From NCBI GenBank assembly GCA_002104905.1, contig MCFE01000441.1, positions 1-64,000 of the forward strand: DNA of 64,000 nt, in the 5' to 3' direction. The position numbers and the translations under genes were made by a program. The stretch is from Basidiobolus meristosporus CBS 931.73. Its lineage: Eukaryota; Basidiobolomycota; Basidiobolomycetes; Basidiobolales; Basidiobolaceae. Of this stretch, positions 55,301 to 64,000 are shown piece after piece (within the stretch, counting starts at the first letter, position 1; each line of letters begins with the position of its first letter). The notes beneath the pieces are model-generated. The model did not search any database and was not told the origin of the DNA. It was given only the letters and a program-made list of their open reading frames with translations.

Positions 55301-56335
55301 TCACAGGCCATTGTGTATCTAGTTAACGCGCTTGGATTTTGGTATGGAGGAAGGTTGTTATCTACGATAACCTATTCTGGAACTACCCCAATCCAGGAGT
55401 ATGATCAGAAGCAATTCTTTGTGGTGTTCATTGCTATTGTGTTCGGTTCCCAAAGTGCTGGTAACATATTCTCGTTTGTTCCAGATCTTAGCAAAGCTAA
55501 ACATGCTGCAAGCAGCATCATCGCCCTTTTGGATCGTCAGCCCCTCATTGATGTAGTTAATGCTCAAGGTGACAGAGTAGAGTCTGTCATGGGGCGTATC
55601 ACTTACCGAGATGTCCACTTTCGGTATCCTACTCGCCCAGGAGTTCCGGTACTCCGTGGCTTAAATATTGATATTAAGCCTGGCCAGTTCGCTGCGTTGG
55701 TGGGCCCATCAGGCTGTGGTAAGAGCACAGTGATCGGTCTAACGGAGCGCTTCTACGATGTTCTTGCTGGAAGCGTTATGATTGATGGAAAGGATGTTCG
55801 TCAAATGAATATCAACGATATGCGCAAGCATATTGCCTTGGTCGGCCAGGAGCCCACGCTTTACGATATGACGATTAGAGAGAACATCTGCTTTGGCTTA
55901 GTTGGCCGTGTCCCTTCTCAAGAAGAAATCGAACAAGCAGCTCGTGACTCCAACATTCATGATTTCATCATGAGTCTTCCTCAAGGTTACGATACTCCAC
56001 TTGGTGGGAAGGGCTCACAGCTTTCTGGCGGCCAGAAACAGCGTATTGCGATTGCCCGTGCACTAATTCGCCAGCCGAAGATATTGCTTCTCGACGAAGC
56101 CACTTCTGCCCTTGATGCTGCTTCGGAGAAAATTGTTCAGACTGCACTGGATAATGCCGCCAAGGGACGAACCACTATTGCGGTGGCGCATCGACTCTCG
56201 ACAATTCAAAAAGCCGATATTATATACGTATTCAAAAATGGAGTTGTTAACGAACAAGGCACTCATGATGAACTCATGGCCCTTAGGGGGCAATACTACT
56301 CTCTTGTTGTCCAACAAGACTTGAGCACCAACTGA
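52359..56335 (+). CDS. Full-size ABCB/MDR exporter (P-glycoprotein-like)
   Basis: Two exons (52359-52618, 52687-56335; the intron begins GTTAGT) give 1,302 aa in TMD-NBD-TMD-NBD order. Each half has about six membrane helices with the ABCB coupling motifs (RQEIAWFDKLGAGEITTRI; NQEIGWFDRDENNTGALVS). First NBD: Walker A GTSGSGKST (about 437), Q-loop SQEPTLF, signature LLSGGQKQRIAIARA and Walker B ILLLDEATSALD. Second NBD: GPSGCGKST (about 1092), GQEPTLYD, QLSGGQKQRIAIARA and LLLDEATSALD. All ATPase motifs are intact. It would export lipids, peptides or xenobiotics at the plasma membrane. It lies 549 bases upstream of the NRPS-like gene on the same strand and might move or protect against its product, but such exporters are common, so this is speculative. 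Confidence 0.95.
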
Positions 56336-56884
56336 GCTGATGCTTATCTAATACCTTTAGTGTAATATAATCCCCAAGCATATGTGACTTGGAATGCAAT
56401 AATAAATAAGCATGTGACGATAATTGGCTAAATTCTTGTATTGTCAGTAACAGCTTAATATGGTAGTAGATCATTTAATAAAGGCGGAGTTTCACCGAGC
56501 TGGACATCTCATTGTTTACTCGAAGCTGTAGTTCTTCAGATGATACGGTATTTAAAGGAGGGTCTCAAAATCATAATGATTGGTTACATCCGAGTGACAA
56601 CAGATCAATTGTCAGGGCTGGCATTTCTCCTAAATCCACATTCACATCCACACCACTTGCATCATCCGGGCTTTCGATTGTGGGTTTGATTGTGAGTTAA
56701 ACGATGTTCGATGACTCCTGATGAAATGTAGTGATGATGCACACTCGTGGGGGAATTGCTGAATGGCTGAATTTCGGAGCGTGCATGATATAAGCTGGCT
56801 ACCTACCCTCCGCATTGCACGTCCTGGCTGCTTGTCCAGTTTCTTGTCCTATTACTTTCTCAGTTGCTTGTCTTCACCATATAC
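56336..56884. other. Intergenic region between exporter and NRPS-like gene
   Basis: 549 bases, same-strand neighbours. No gene is seen. A pyrimidine-rich tract precedes the NRPS-like start. Confidence 0.45.
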
Positions 56885-59800
56885 ATGAACCATACATTAG
56901 TTCAGTCAGAGCAGCAATCGCTGCTTGAAGCTCTGTTACTTTCCATGAAGCGAGTGGACAAGCATCCTACATTGCCCGTTATATATTCTTCCACCATGTG
57001 CGCTCTTATGTTTCGATATACCAACTCACAGGTTTTCTCTCTTCATATCGGAAGTGAGCAGTCCCAAGTGTCGATTTCCCTGTGCCCTGATATGTCCCTC
57101 ATGGACCTCTTGAAAGTAACCGAGGATCGAATCGTGACGTCACTTCGTGGAAGACACCTCTCTATTTCTGAGTTGGCCATCCGCCTGTATGTCACGGATT
57201 CATCACCTGTTGTGAATGACAGTTCAGAGATACAAATGCATATTAGTTCCACAACCGGCCAGGTAATCGACAGAATCGGCATCAACAAATCTTTGCTTTG
57301 TAGTGGCACAGACGTTGTAGGCCATTGGAATGAACTGCTGAGGCGTTTTGTTGACCAACCAGATGTACCTATATCCGAAGTTGTCCTACTTCCCCCTGTG
57401 GAAGCGGAGCTTTTAACCTCCGACGGCTGGGCAACCACTTCCTTTGTTACCGATACACTGGCTCCATCCGTTGGAGTTTATCTTCACACGGTTTTTGAAA
57501 ATACCTCCAAAATGTATCCTGGGCGCACAGCGATACTGTTCGAAAAATCAACTGGCCAGGATGAGGTTTTCACTTACCAAGAAGTTGAAGCTATCTCTAC
57601 TACATTGGCCAAATACCTGCATGAGAATCACCCTACAGGACCAGGGGTGTATATTGGCCTATTAATGCCGCAAAAACCGACTGCATATATTGCAATGCTT
57701 GCCATCCTTAAGACTGGTTCGGCCTATGTCCCGATTGACCCAGCATGCCCCTCAGAGCGCATAGAATACATACTCGGCGATTCTCAAGCCGGATTATTGC
57801 TGTGTGAAAGGGAAGCAGTAAGAGATAATCTACCATGCCAGACATTAGCCTTGGATGATTGGCTGGCGGCCCAGTCATCCTTCAGTGAGAGTTTCAAGCT
57901 ACCTTCTGGAGTACTTCAAGTAGCAGATCCGGCCTATATGATATATACTAGCGGAACCACTGGTCGGCCAAAAGGTAAACCCAAGCCTATATAGATACTG
58001 ATGCTGATGGATGCTGACGACTGCATATTACAGGGGTTGTCGTTGAACATCAAAATGTTGTCAGCTTGGTCAACGCAGAGTATTCCATTTTCAAATTAAA
58101 TGCTGAAGATCGAGTATATCAGCAGTTCTCCCTTTCCTTCGATGCATCTATCGAGGAAATATGGCTACCGTTCAGAGTGGGTGGAACCCTTGTTCCAGCT
58201 ACTCAGAAGCCAGGTCCAGGACTCTCGGAAACTCTAGAAGCCAAGGGTGTAACTGTTCTTAGCTGTGTCCCAACCTTACTAACCATGCTGCCGGAAGACG
58301 AGAAGTTGCGAAGTCTTCGACTGCTCATTCTGGGAGGAGAAGCTTGCCCCAAATCCGTAGTGGAAAGATTCGGTATTGGCTGTCGGATTGTAAATAGCTA
58401 TGGGCCGACCGAAACAACGGTAAGTGATTATGCTCGGTCCATTTTGAAATCATAGAAACTCAATTTTGTTAGGTGATTGCGACATGGAAAGAATGCAATC
58501 CAACTGATGATATTGTGACAATTGGACGACCAATCCCTGGGTATTCGGCTTTCATCATGTCAGCACATAATCAACTTCAGCCTGTAGGGGTCGCAGGAGA
58601 ATTGGTTATTGGGGGTCCCGGTGTCACACGGGGGTATCACAACCTTCCCGAGCTTACAAGGAGCAAATACATCAAAAATACATCCCTGGATTCCGAGGGG
58701 CGGTTATACAAAACTGGTGATCTGGCTCGGTTTAATGCTGCCGGGGAAATTGAGTATTTGGGCCGTATCGATACCCAAGTGAAGCTACGTGGCTTTCGAA
58801 TCGAGCTTGCCGAGGTTAGCACCTTTCTGTTGTATGCATGGGATGTTCTGTCGTACTCAAGTACATTTCAGGTAGAATCAGCACTGCAAGCTTGCGAAGG
58901 CATACAGCTGGCTGTGGCTACTGTAGATGTGGATGTATTTAGCATGGAGCATCTAGTGGCATACGTGGTTCCGACTGGCAACGAGGCCTTCTTGGACTTT
59001 CAGGCCATAAAAGATAATCTTCAGAAAAAAATGCCTAGCTTCATGGTTCCCTCCACCTTCCAGGTAATACAAGATGTACCAACTTTGCCAAGCGGAAAAA
59101 TCGATCGCAAGAGTCTACCAAAGATGTCACCTGACGTTGCGGTCTCTGTAAAAGATGAATCCAAACCAACCATTGCCCCGAGAACCCCGACGGAGGCAAA
59201 ACTAGTGGACGTTTGGACCCGTTACTTCAACGGTAAAGCCATATCGGTATCGGATAACTTTTTTGATCTTGGTGGCCATTCGCTCTTTGCTGCTATGCTC
59301 ATCTCAGAACTACGTAGCAGTGAGTGCACAAAAGGCATCTCGATGGGACATATATATCAATTTCCCGTTCTAGAAAACCTGGCTGCCTTCCTTGACACTG
59401 GTTTATCCACTGAGACTAGGCATGTTAGCAAGAACAGTAATATAGATCGAGGAAACAGTGATGTTGAGAAGTTGAGCAATTTGGAGAGAGTTGATTTTCC
59501 ACCTACGCCTAGCTACTTGCATACTTTCGGTCGTATGATCTGTCAGCTCGCAGCAATACTAACGGTTTTCCTTGTAACGACACTACCAGTATCAATCTTG
59601 TACATGTTATACAAGTTCACAGAAACTCCGTTAGCCGTCGTGTTAGTGCTTTTTGCCCTGGATTTTTGTTGGATGGCTGTGATCGTAGTTGCTTTGAAGT
59701 GGATCTTGATCGGGCGGTACCGTGAAGGAAAATGGCCACTTTGGGGGGCCTATTACTGGCGTTGGTGGGTTGTAAGAAGCTGCACAAGAGTGCTCAAGTT

Positions 59801-61975
59801 GTATATCCTCGAGGGATCTCCACTCCTTAACCTTTTTTACAATCTTATGGGAGCAAAGATCCACATGACAGCCTATGTTGGAACCCGCCACGTATACTGT
59901 TTTGACCTCGTTACCATCAGGGAAGAAGCATCTATTGGTCTGAATGCGTATCTAAACGGATACAAGGTTGAGAATGGATGGCTTATCATTGGAGCGGGAA
60001 ACATCGTAGGCGCTGGTGCACGGGTTGGAAATAAGTCGCATTTGGGGCTGAATGCAGAACTCCAAGATGGGGCTAGCCTTGATGACTTATCGGTTCTCCA
60101 AGATGATCAACAAATCCCAACGAACGAAAGGTGGGCGGGGTCGCCGGCAAAGTTGGTAGAGCACACAAATGTCAGGGATAAAGAAGACTCCACATCTCAG
60201 TTGACTATCTGGATATTTTGCCTGTTGCATTTCATTGCCGCCATATTTGTAAACATCGCCTTTGGATTGTTGGCGTCACTCACAGGTAGGTGAATTCCGA
60301 AGTTGGTTATTTATGCCATGTCTCACAAAGCTTTGAATAGGGATCGTCGTGTTGGAAGCCATACCCGTCTTGCTGCCAACTTTCAATCCATATATTACAG
60401 TCATTTTGGCCACTCCGTTTGTTTCAATAATTGCCATGACTCTTTTCTGTCTTGGGGTAGTCTTGCTGAAGTTAATGATTCTTCCCAAGATATCTCCTGG
60501 AGAGTATACACTGAGGGGCTTATTTTACTTACGTAAATGGTAGACTGTCACTATCAAGTATAGCCTCGATCATATTCTCACACCTTTAGTGCTCTAGGTG
60601 CTTAGACATATTGATGCAGATCTCGCTTGAAATGACCAACTCAATCTATGGAACCCTATATGCACCTCACTGGCTTCGCGCCCTAGGTGCAAAAATCGGG
60701 AAAGCCTCTGAGGTTTCCACTATTACATATATATCCCCAGACCTTCTGAGAATAGGAGACGGGTGTTTCCTCGCGGATTCTGTGATAGTTGGCCCCCCAT
60801 ATGTTCGCCATGGGAAACTATCTCTTGACTATGCGACAGTAGAGGAGCGCTCTTTCGTTGGAAATGGCGCACTTTTCCCTGCGGGGGTAACAATGGGTAG
60901 GTTAGATTATTTTATGAAACTGGATGATCATTAACGTGGTTCAGGTAAGGATTGCCTCCTTGGAGTACTCTCAACACCAGGCCACGACAAGAGATCTTTG
61001 GAAGGAAACAGCTCCTGGCTTGGGTCCCCATCCATGTATCTCCCCAATCGACAAGCAGCTACCAAAAATTGGCCGAAAGAGCGTACCTATGCTCCTTCAA
61101 ATAGTCTATACATAGTTCGCTATTTAATGGAACTCTGGCGAGTCTTCTTGCCCAATATGGTCAATATCACGGCTTTCGTCATTGTGGTAATGATATTGGA
61201 GCTACTTTACGAGCGAACATCCAGTCGAAAGATTCTTTCCGTTGCAGATGAATTTATGTTGAGCAATGGTCTTTTCACCAACTTATCTCAAGGAGGTCTA
61301 ATTGCCTCGTTTCTACCAATCTTTCTGATAGTCAATAGTGTTGTGGCTGCGGGTGCTTGTGGGTTCGTCCTGATCATGAAATGGATACTAATAGGCACTT
61401 ATGCGAAGCGCGAAGTGCCATTGTGGAGTTCTTTCGTGTGGAGGTTGGTAATCATCCAGGATTCCCGATAACGTGCTCTCCGTTACTAAAATTCAATTAG
61501 GACAGAGCTAATAACAGCTCTACAAGAAGGAATAGCCAATAGGCAGTTACTTCAAAATTTGCGTGGTACTCCGTTAGTGTGCTTTTGGTTTAGAATGCTA
61601 GGAAGTCAGATAGGTGACCGCGTATGGATGGACACTTTACAAATCACTGAGGCTGACCTGATTCACATCGATGATGATGTCTGTATTGGTGAAGATACGA
61701 TACTACAGGTAGATTCCATATTTGCGTTAAGTGCATTGGCCCAAGATTTAAACAACCGCCATTTCTTGCAGACACATCTTTTTGAAGACCGAATCATGAA
61801 GATGGATAGCTTGAAGATTGGTTGCCGTTCTAATGTTGGCTCATCCTCAGTAATCTTGTATGGGTCTACTTTAGAGGAAGGTGTTTCGATTGGAGCTCTT
61901 TCTTTAGTAATGAAGGGCGAAAGATTACCATCCCATACTGGGTGGAATGGAATCCCTCTGAGCAATAACTGCTAA
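56885..61975 (+). CDS. Membrane NRPS-like enzyme, epsilon-poly-L-lysine synthetase (Pls) type
   Basis: Nine exons (56885-57974, 58034-58419, 58473-58814, 58872-60285, 60341-60539, 60598-60896, 60945-61443, 61501-61708, 61772-61975) give 1,546 aa. Residues 1-200 are non-conserved. The adenylation domain has YTSGTTGRPKG, NSYGPTETT, YKTGDLARF, GRIDTQVKLRGFRIELAE and LPSGKIDRK. Its pocket residues, aligned by eye to GrsA, read D-A-E-S-I-G-S-V-I-K, a lysine-type code. A carrier domain with LGGHS (Ser for phosphopantetheine) follows. Then come six membrane helices in three pairs (TVFLVTTLPVSILYML; FAIPVLLP-type; FVIVVMILELL) alternating with left-handed beta-helix acyltransferase-like domains (GLNAYLNGYKVENGW, WLGSPSMYLPNRQ, THLFEDRIMKMDSLKIG). 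There is no condensation or thioesterase domain. This is the bacterial Pls/PosA layout, also known from Epichloe VibA. Predicted product: a short epsilon-linked lysine polymer. Confidence 0.88.
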
Positions 61976-62740
61976 GGGTTTTCGTGTTATATAAGGCTCC
62001 ACATGAATCGCTAGGCATTAATTCGGGTGGTGGTACTATTCGCATTCAAGTGATTATGGTCAAACCATTATGTAAGGCTGGAAATTTATGAACCATCACT
62101 TTATGTCTGGATCGGAAGGACTGTAGTTACATCGAGGAGTTCGATGAACATAAGCCTCGCAATAGGCCTTCTTTACTTACCGGCTATACACTACCTGATC
62201 AACCATTTCCATTTGAAAGCTATATTGGATGGATTCAGCCTAATCCCGAATTATGGAGCCCATAAAAATAAACACAAGTCTGTTCAGCCTGGTAGCTGGA
62301 ACCACCTGAAGGTATTATATAGGCAATACACAAATGCCAAATATGGAGAAATGGTCATTCGTTTTCTAGCTTTAGTATCGAAAATCCCATTTTGACCACT
62401 TAGGGGTTAGGTAGAATTACATCATCAGAATATAGTAATCCAATGGTATTGTGGTGAAGCAGTTACTGAGGCTACTAAACTTGAGAAATCAAAGTGTTAA
62501 GTTGCTTTGTGAATTTATATATACCAGTCCTGTTTGTGGTATTCGTGCCTTGTATTGTTGAAAGCTTTATGTCTTGAACTTCTTTATAGATGTTACTCAG
62601 TTAAATAATAAGTCACATTAATATTGATATCAAAGTTTTATACATATCCGTAGCTCCGAAATTGTACTCTATCTACTCATTTGATTATGCTAGCAATGTT
62701 GAGACCAGTGACTACGATATGAATGAATAAAAATCAGGTA
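61976..62740. other. Intergenic region
   Basis: AT-rich. An 83-codon frame at 62144-62395 has no recognised family. Nothing else is seen. Confidence 0.4.
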
Positions 62741-63059
62741 TTAAGTGCCAGCTTGAACCGCTACGCCAGCAACCCGCTTTCCTTGAGCAAATATGCGTTC
62801 GCGGAGTTTATCATCATAGACACTCACAGTGACGGAAAAGACAGTGTAAGCACCTCGGAGAGCATTTTGGATCCGCGTCTGCTTCTTCCACCTGAGCACC
62901 CTTAGAAGCGAGGACTTATGCGACTGGCTTGGAGGCATTACGAGCAATGGCTCAGACTTTTAACTGGTGAGACAGGTTGGGGTCCATGAGTACATAGTCA
63001 ACGACAGATACGCCTTGCAGGCTGGTGGCACCAAAGACAACGAGGATGTTCTGAGACAT
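62741..63059 (-). pseudogene. NmrA-like oxidoreductase-fold protein, broken
   Basis: From an ATG at 63059 the frame reads MSQNILVVFGATSLQGVSVV then DYVLMDPNLSHQLKV, the Rossmann start of NmrA-like proteins (GATGxQGG). It is interrupted by TGA near 62956 and TAA near 62911. The frame then shifts near 62860, after which RGAYTVFSVTVSVYDDKLRE and GKRVAGVAV continue the family pattern (GAxxVFxVT...GKxxxDAA). The glycine motif is also altered. Only the first third of the family length remains. It is a dead copy. Confidence 0.8.
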
Positions 63060-63550
63060 GATTGGAATGTAGTTGCTGTTGTTTACGGAGTGGGAAGAAG
63101 TAGAATTGTCATATATTGCAGCCGATGTGCGGTTAAAGGAAATCTCGAGTTACTGTGTAAAACAAGCCCTTTTCTGTGCTTGTTACCAGTGAAATTGTCC
63201 GTGCTTGTTACTAGTGAAAACAAGCAGGGTTAGGTTAAGCAAGGATGACTATCTCTACCATTGATACGGATTATCCAGCAGCAGAGTTTTTCCACTGCCT
63301 TGATCTGCCACTGACGGTTAACTCTAGCTTGACACACGCTACCGCTTCAGCTGCATGTAAATCACAAGTCCTATTGATTATCCAATACTTAGTGATGATT
63401 GGTGGAATGATCGAGGAACAAGCTAGAATTTATGAGAAAAATCCCGAATTTCAGTTTAATATAAAAGCTCGCTAGCTCCGAACTGGTTCGACATTCAACA
63501 CATTCTAATACCATATACTATTACATCTATTCTTAATCACATAAATCACC
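63060..63550. promoter_or_regulatory. Upstream region of the Hsp70 gene
   Basis: 491 bases. Several GAA and TTC units occur near 63405-63500 (GAATTTATGAG, CCGAATTTCAG, CGAACTGGTTCG, CATTC), but no perfect GAAnnTTCnnGAA array was found. A short direct duplication, GTGCTTGTTAC(C/T)AGTGAAA, lies at about 63176-63220. A 76-codon frame at 63245-63475 has no recognised family and is not called. Confidence 0.4.
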
Positions 63551-64000
63551 ATGTCTAAAGCTGTCGGAATTGATTTGGGAACCACCTACTCCTGCGTTGG
63601 TGTCTGGCAAAACGATCGTGTAGAGATTATTGCCAACGACCAGGGTAACAGAACCACTCCCTCCTATGTTGCTTTCACAGACTCTGAGCGTCTCATCGGT
63701 GATGCCGCCAAGAACCAAGTTGCCATGAACCCCACCAACAGTGTGTTCGATGCCAAGCGCCTCATTGGTCGTCGTTTCAACGACTCCGAGGTCCAATCCG
63801 ATATGAAGCACTGGCCTTTCAAGGTTGTTGAGAAGGACTCCAAGCCCCTGATCCAAGTTGAATACAAGGGTGAGAGCAAGACCTTCACTCCTGAAGAAAT
63901 TTCCTCCATGATCTTGTTAAAGATGAGAGAGACCGCTGAGGCCTATCTCGGTGGTGAGGTGAAGAGCGCCGTTATCACCGTTCCTGCCTACTTCAACGAC
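63551..64000 (+). CDS. Cytosolic Hsp70 (Ssa-type), partial at window end
   Basis: The first 150 residues are present, with no intron so far. [19 protein letters not shown] and [16 protein letters not shown] are the N-terminal phosphate-binding signature and following block of cytosolic Hsp70. [20 protein letters not shown] and [11 protein letters not shown] follow. No signal or transit peptide is present, so it is the Ssa/Hsc70 group and not BiP or mitochondrial. Codon use is biased as in highly expressed genes. It refolds clients with J-proteins such as the DnaJ at 3037-4104. The gene runs off the right edge. Confidence 0.97.
   Translation, partial: MSKAVGIDLGTTYSCVGVWQNDRVEIIANDQGNRTTPSYVAFTDSERLIGDAAKNQVAMNPTNSVFDAKRLIGRRFNDSEVQSDMKHWPFKVVEKDSKPLIQVEYKGESKTFTPEEISSMILLKMRETAEAYLGGEVKSAVITVPAYFND

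Noticed and set aside
57444-57665. Second overlapping gene in the NRPS 5' part
   Set aside because: An alternative frame of the adenylation-domain exon without any family pattern.
63245-63475. 76-codon frame in the Hsp70 upstream region
   Set aside because: No family resemblance, and it ends 75 bases before the Hsp70 start, where promoter sequence is expected.

Overview
The window looks like nuclear DNA of a fungus. Genes carry many short introns (about 46-85 bp, GT..AG, often with a CTAAC/CTAAY branch site). The gene set includes a Cla4-type PAK kinase, the DASH subunit Dad1, GHMP homoserine kinase, a pleiotropic-type ABC exporter and Mig1/CreA-like C2H2 factors. A SWEET sugar transporter (rare in fungi, absent from the model Dikarya) and two genes of bacterial flavour (a DNA methyltransferase module and a polylysine-synthetase-like NRPS) suggest an early-diverging lineage. 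I cannot name the species from the sequence alone.

Layout. 1-2990: decayed Ty1/copia polyprotein followed by direct and inverted repeats. 3-11 kb: type II DnaJ (Sis1-like) with a heat-shock element upstream, a penta-EF-hand protein, cytosolic leucyl-tRNA synthetase and, divergently, homoserine kinase. 11.7-18.6 kb: one 20-exon gene (predicted 1,937 aa) that joins AT-hooks, two Tudor/chromo-barrel repeats, ZZ-ePHD-ZZ zinc fingers and a GATA-type finger to a bacterial-type amino-DNA-methyltransferase domain plus a second, apparently inactive, methyltransferase-like half. This is the outstanding item. 19-30.6 kb: WDR25-like WD40 protein, a small protein with two CRIB motifs, two paralogous intronless C2H2 factors, SWEET transporter, Tda10-like kinase and a secreted LPMO-like protein. 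30.8-37.1 kb: ribosomal protein uS11 and an mRNA guanylyltransferase homologue in which the catalytic lysine is glutamine and which carries a disordered tail of about 1,000 residues. 37.5-38.5 kb: broken 2-isopropylmalate synthase. 40-52 kb: Mig1-like factor, ribosomal protein uL4, Cla4-like PAK, Cue2-like CUE/Smr protein, TOG-domain protein, Dad1, TLC-domain membrane protein. 52.4-62 kb: ABCB exporter and a 1,546-aa membrane NRPS-like enzyme whose adenylation pocket reads as a lysine code. 62.7-63.1 kb: NmrA-like pseudogene. 63.55 kb to the edge: cytosolic Hsp70, cut by the window.

How the genes may work together. Most are independent housekeeping genes. Several divergent pairs share short promoters and related roles: LeuRS/homoserine kinase (amino-acid supply), SWEET/Tda10 (carbon), TOG/Dad1 (microtubules). 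DnaJ and Hsp70 at the two ends are classical co-chaperone partners. Exon boundaries were built by hand from splice signals, reading frame and family resemblance. For the methyltransferase, PEF, LeuRS, homoserine kinase, CRIB, SWEET, Tda10, LPMO, capping-like, Cue2-like, Dad1, TLC, ABC and NRPS genes the exon lengths sum to an uninterrupted frame. Family assignments rest on recalled motifs, not on searches.
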